NCBI GenBank assembly: GCA_964536135.1
Contig: CAZHVM010000010.1
Coordinates: forward strand, 1 to 41,989
Source of the DNA: JAKPKF01 sp964536135
GTDB taxonomy: Bacteria > Patescibacteriota > Dojkabacteria > SC72
Length of the DNA stretch: 41,989 nt
Direction of reading: 5' to 3'
The notes under the pieces were generated by a model. The model saw only the letters and a program-made list of their open reading frames with translations. It did not search any database and was not told the DNA's origin. This document shows, one piece after another, positions 38,607 through 41,989 of the stretch. Numbering within the stretch: position 1 is the stretch's first letter; the number at the start of each line of letters is the position of its first letter. The translations under genes and the position numbers were made by a program.

Positions 38607-41600
38607 ATGATTAAACCTCAACGCAATAAGGCCGGAAGATTAGATTTGGGATTAAACTACTCCGGTGGGATTGAATTTCCTAACTTGATCGAAGCCCAGA
38701 TTATTTCCTTTAAAGATTTCTATGAGAATGGTTTCCAGAGGCTTTTTGCCGATATTAATCCTGTTAAGGATAATATGGAGAAGATGTGGACTTTGGAATT
38801 CAAAGATTTCAGATATGGTCAACCATATAGAACTATTGAAGAAGCAATAACAAAAGGCCTTTCCTATGAAGTTCCAGTATATGCAAAGGTACAACTTCTA
38901 AATAATAAAACAGGAGAGATTAAAGAACAGGAGATATTCATAACAGATCTTCCAGTAATGACAGACGACGGAGTATTTGTTTTCAATGGAGTAAGAAGAG
39001 TTGTAACACATCAGATTGTAAGGGCTGAGGGAGTTTTGTATGAGGAATCAGACAAATTACCAACCAGAACATTACATAAAGTTAGACTTATGCCAGGAAG
39101 AGGTCCATGGTATGAAATTGATACAAACAAACACAATGTTATCTCGATGAGAATTCTTCCTAAGAGACCAAAAGTCTTGATAACAGAACTTCTAAGAGTT
39201 CTTGGATGGGAAACAGATGAGGATATCAGAAAACTTTTCGCAGATGTAGATACACATGCTGAGTACAAATATATAGAGTCCACATTGGCAAGAGATTTCA
39301 CAAAGAATAAGGAAGAGGCAGTAATAAGTATTTACAACAAATTAAGACCTGACGAGTCAGTAACATTAGAGAGTGCAGAGAAATACATTAAAAGTAATTT
39401 CTTCAATATTAGGAAATTCGACTTAGGAAAGATTGGAAGATATCAATTAAATAGAAAGTTAGGAACCACATGTGATATTAACAAACCTGAAGAGGTCATG
39501 TTGTATCCAAAAGATCTCGTACTAATAGTAAAGAGATTAATTCAGATTAATAATGGTGTAGTTCCTGCAGATGACATTGATCATCTTTGTAACAGAAGAA
39601 TTAGAAGTGTTGGAGAAATTCTTGAGAGACAACTAAATGCTGGTATTAGAAGATTAGAAAAGAATATTAAAGATAAGATGAGCTTGTATGGACAAGATGC
39701 AAAAGTTACACCTTCCATGCTCGTAGGCACAAAACCAATTGCAGCATCAATTCAGTCATTCTTTGGTGCAAATGCACTTTCAAGCTTTATGGAGCAGACA
39801 AATATCCTTTCCGAATTAGAGAACAAGAGAAAAGTAACCGCAGGTGGACCTGGTGGTATCTCTAAAGATAGAGCTACATTCTCAATCAGAGAGGTACATA
39901 ATTCTCAGTACTCTAAATTCGACCCAGTAACCAGTCCAGAAAGTGCCAGTATTGGTGTTGTTACACAGTTGGCAATGTTGGCCAAGATAAATGAATTTGG
40001 ATTCCTTTCTGCACCTTACAGAAAAGTCTTACATGAGGTACAGAATAACAAGACCAGATTATTAAACAAAATAACATCAGAAGATATTACAGTTGGTAAA
40101 AAAATTCTTGTTAAAAAGGGAGAATTTTTTACCGAAGAATTAGCAAAGAAAGTTTCCGAACAGAAAGAAATTAAAAATGTAAAAGTAAAATCATTCATAG
40201 ATAATGAAGTAGTTTACTTTGATGCTATGGAAGAAGAGGATCATTTCATTTCTACTGCTACCATTAATACAGACGAATTTGGAAATATCCAAGATACAAT
40301 TGTACCAGTAAGACACAAGGGTGACTTTATGCTCGAAGATGTAAATACAGTAGATTATGTAGATCTTTTAGCAAGTCAGCAAGCAGGTTTGGGTATGGCT
40401 TTGGTTCCATTTGTTTCTCACAATGATGCAATGAGAGCTTTAGTAGGTGCAAACCAACAAAGGCAGGCGGTTCCTCTTGTAAAACAGGAATCTCCATTAA
40501 TAGGTACAGGATTAGAAGAGGTTGTTGCAAAGCAGTCTCTCTGGGGAATTTACGCAGAAGATGATGGAGAGGTCTACTATGTAGATGCAAAGAAAATATC
40601 TGTTAAATACAAAAAATTGGGGGTCAAAGATTACGATCTTATCTCTTTTTACAGAAGTAATGACAACAGAAGTTTTTCTCAAAAACCAGTATTAAATGTA
40701 GGAGACAAATTTAAAAAAGATGACATTCTAGTTGATGGTCCAACTATGATCAACGGTGAGCTTGCTTTGGGTATTAATCTTAAAGCGGCACTCATGTTCT
40801 TTGAGGGGTACAACTATGAAGATTCAGTAATAATCTCTGAGAGAATTGTAAGAGACGATCTTTTAACATCTGTGCATATTAGAGAGTATCAAGTAGAAAT
40901 CAGAGATACAGAATTAGGACCAGAGGTAATCACAGCAGATATTCCACATGTAAACGACAGAATACTTCAGAAACTTGATGCACAGGGAATCGTAAGAAAC
41001 GGTGTTAGAGTAAAATCTGGAGATATATTGGTAGGCGTAGTTGCCCCTAGAGGAGAAAAAGAATTGACAGCAGAAGAAAGACTCTTAAGAGCAATATTTG
41101 GAGAATCCGCAAGTGATGTTAGAGATAACTCCTTGAGAATTCCACACGGAGAAGATGGAATTGTAATAAGAAGCCAGATACTTTCAGCAGACAAGGGAGA
41201 CAAACTTTCCCCAGGAGTATTGCAGGAAGTAAAGGTATGGGTTGCAAATACAAAAAAGATTAACTTCGGAGATAAAATAGCAGGAAGACACGGAGACAAA
41301 AATACCGTTGCAGCTATCAGACCTATCGAAGATATGCCTTTCACAGAAGATGGAGAACCAGTAGACTTAGTCTTGACTCCTACATTCCTAAAAAGAATGA
41401 ACATGGGACAGGCTCAAGAGATTCACTATGGAAGATATGCAAAAGAATTGGGAGAGAAATTAGCATTTCCAATCTTTGAAGGAAAGAATGATGAATGGTT
41501 GAAAGCAGAATTAAAAAAACATGGACTTGAGATGAATGAAAAAATTACTCTGTATGATGGAAGAACTGGAAAAAAGTTCCCAAGACAGATTGCCGTAGGA

Positions 41601-41989
41601 ATTAAATATGTTCTTAAACTACACCATATTGCAGATGAAAAAGTGCATGCTAGATCTACAGGACCATACACTGCAGTATCTCAACAGCCACTTGGTGGAA
41701 AAGCACAAATGGGTGGACAAAGATTTGGAGAAATGGAAGTCTGGGCACTAGAGGCACATGGAGCACCTTTTGCTCTTCAGGAGATGTTAACCATCAAATC
41801 TGACGATGTAAAGGGAAGAGCTGCTGCCTACAAGGCAATCATTCACGGAGAAAAGATAGAGAATGTAAATATTCCAGAGTCCTTTAAAGTACTCTCCAAG
41901 GAATTTAATGCTCTATGTTTGAATATGGATTTAATTTCTAGTAAATCTTCAGTAGAAGAAGAGGAGGTAGCACAAAATGAAGAAAATAT
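38607..41989 (+). CDS. rpoB: RNA polymerase beta subunit, 3' end cut off by the window
   Basis: An ATG at 38607 opens a frame that stays open to the window edge (1127 codons). The product makes the catalytic core of RNA polymerase with RpoC. Recognisable segments are the N-terminal LGLNYSGGIEFPNLIEAQI, VFVFNGVRRVVTHQIVRAEG, the GPGGISKDRATFSIREVHNS region of fork loop/rifampicin pocket (normally GPGGLTRERAGFEVRDVH), SPESASIGVVTQLAM, the EDSVIISERIVRDD site, KIAGRHGDKNTVAAI and C-terminal GGKAQMGGQRFGEMEVWALE. The segment VRRVVTHQI carries Thr-His where many bacteria have Ile-Val-Ser-Gln. The end is still acidic (EEEEVAQNEEN), so the stop is probably close. rpoC would follow outside. Confidence 0.98.
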   Translation, partial: MIKPQRNKAGRLDLGLNYSGGIEFPNLIEAQIISFKDFYENGFQRLFADINPVKDNMEKMWTLEFKDFRYGQPYRTIEEAITKGLSYEVPVYAKVQLLNNKTGEIKEQEIFITDLPVMTDDGVFVFNGVRRVVTHQIVRAEGVLYEESDKLPTRTLHKVRLMPGRGPWYEIDTNKHNVISMRILPKRPKVLITELLRVLGWETDEDIRKLFADVDTHAEYKYIESTLARDFTKNKEEAVISIYNKLRPDESVTLESAEKYIKSNFFNIRKFDLGKIGRYQLNRKLGTTCDINKPEEVMLYPKDLVLIVKRLIQINNGVVPADDIDHLCNRRIRSVGEILERQLNAGIRRLEKNIKDKMSLYGQDAKVTPSMLVGTKPIAASIQSFFGANALSSFMEQTNILSELENKRKVTAGGPGGISKDRATFSIREVHNSQYSKFDPVTSPESASIGVVTQLAMLAKINEFGFLSAPYRKVLHEVQNNKTRLLNKITSEDITVGKKILVKKGEFFTEELAKKVSEQKEIKNVKVKSFIDNEVVYFDAMEEEDHFISTATINTDEFGNIQDTIVPVRHKGDFMLEDVNTVDYVDLLASQQAGLGMALVPFVSHNDAMRALVGANQQRQAVPLVKQESPLIGTGLEEVVAKQSLWGIYAEDDGEVYYVDAKKISVKYKKLGVKDYDLISFYRSNDNRSFSQKPVLNVGDKFKKDDILVDGPTMINGELALGINLKAALMFFEGYNYEDSVIISERIVRDDLLTSVHIREYQVEIRDTELGPEVITADIPHVNDRILQKLDAQGIVRNGVRVKSGDILVGVVAPRGEKELTAEERLLRAIFGESASDVRDNSLRIPHGEDGIVIRSQILSADKGDKLSPGVLQEVKVWVANTKKINFGDKIAGRHGDKNTVAAIRPIEDMPFTEDGEPVDLVLTPTFLKRMNMGQAQEIHYGRYAKELGEKLAFPIFEGKNDEWLKAELKKHGLEMNEKITLYDGRTGKKFPRQIAVGIKYVLKLHHIADEKVHARSTGPYTAVSQQPLGGKAQMGGQRFGEMEVWALEAHGAPFALQEMLTIKSDDVKGRAAAYKAIIHGEKIENVNIPESFKVLSKEFNALCLNMDLISSKSSVEEEEVAQNEEN

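Noticed and set aside
39011..41671. Several minus-strand frames of 60-145 codons opposite rpoB
   Set aside because: They are mirror frames of a highly conserved gene with no family features or start signals.
1..41989. CRISPR array, complete insertion sequence, toxin-antitoxin or restriction system
   Set aside because: I saw no regularly spaced direct repeats, no transposase and no recognised defence genes in the window.

Overview
The window reads as a chromosomal origin region from an AT-rich bacterium with a small, streamlined genome, most likely a member of the Candidate Phyla Radiation (Patescibacteria). This is an inference from several signs: short core genes packed with overlaps, many conserved small membrane proteins of no known family, dispersed type IV pilus-like genes, a DUF4012 protein, and an almost complete absence of Shine-Dalgarno sequences. 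TGA is used as a stop (for example at the ends of the genes stopping at 1556 and 5498), so the Gracilibacteria/Absconditabacteria code with TGA as glycine does not apply. The exact phylum cannot be fixed from this sequence.

Layout. Bases 1-1086 differ from the rest: a cut-off GPP34-family gene with a classical AGGAGG ribosome site, a tandem heptamer, a serine-recombinase remnant with its own terminator, and inverted repeats. This is either a mobile-element scar next to the tmRNA gene or a contig-end chimera. Bases 1087-5866 (minus strand) hold tmRNA (ssrA), a SpoU methyltransferase, membrane proteins, a pilin-like protein, a flavodoxin and tRNA-Ser(CGA). An orphan response regulator with a degenerate receiver (5945-6631, plus) ends inside dnaN.

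The origin block has the classical order dnaN - oriC - dnaA - rpmH - rnpA - yidD - yidC - jag. dnaA and dnaN are on the minus strand and the rest on the plus strand. The dnaA-dnaN gap carries a cluster of DnaA boxes and an AT-rich unwinding element preceded by DnaA-trio-like triplets. To the right lie an O-antigen-ligase-like protein, a methyltransferase, tRNA-Ser(GGA), tRNA-Arg(TCT), a large single-pass membrane protein paired with an FtsA/PilM-like actin ATPase, RNase J, valS, metG, a PilN/PilO-like pair, the main sigma factor, and an envelope cluster (DUF4012 fusion, PEGA protein, WecA/MraY-like transferase). A replication and division block (rsmA, methyltransferase, dnaG, RodZ-like, ftsK) follows, and then rpoB, which runs off the right edge.

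A common thread is promoter architecture. A -10 box (TATAAT, often TGNTATAAT) lies only 6-10 bases before the start codon of many genes, which predicts leaderless or nearly leaderless mRNAs. This also resolved several start codons (RNase J, metG, jag, ftsK). The most notable items are the origin, the leaderless pattern with a mirror-image divergent promoter between RNase J and valS, the non-phosphorylatable regulator with its operator-like palindrome, the actin-like ATPase/membrane protein pair, and the unexplained element between valS and metG that carries a perfect 16S 3'-tail sequence.
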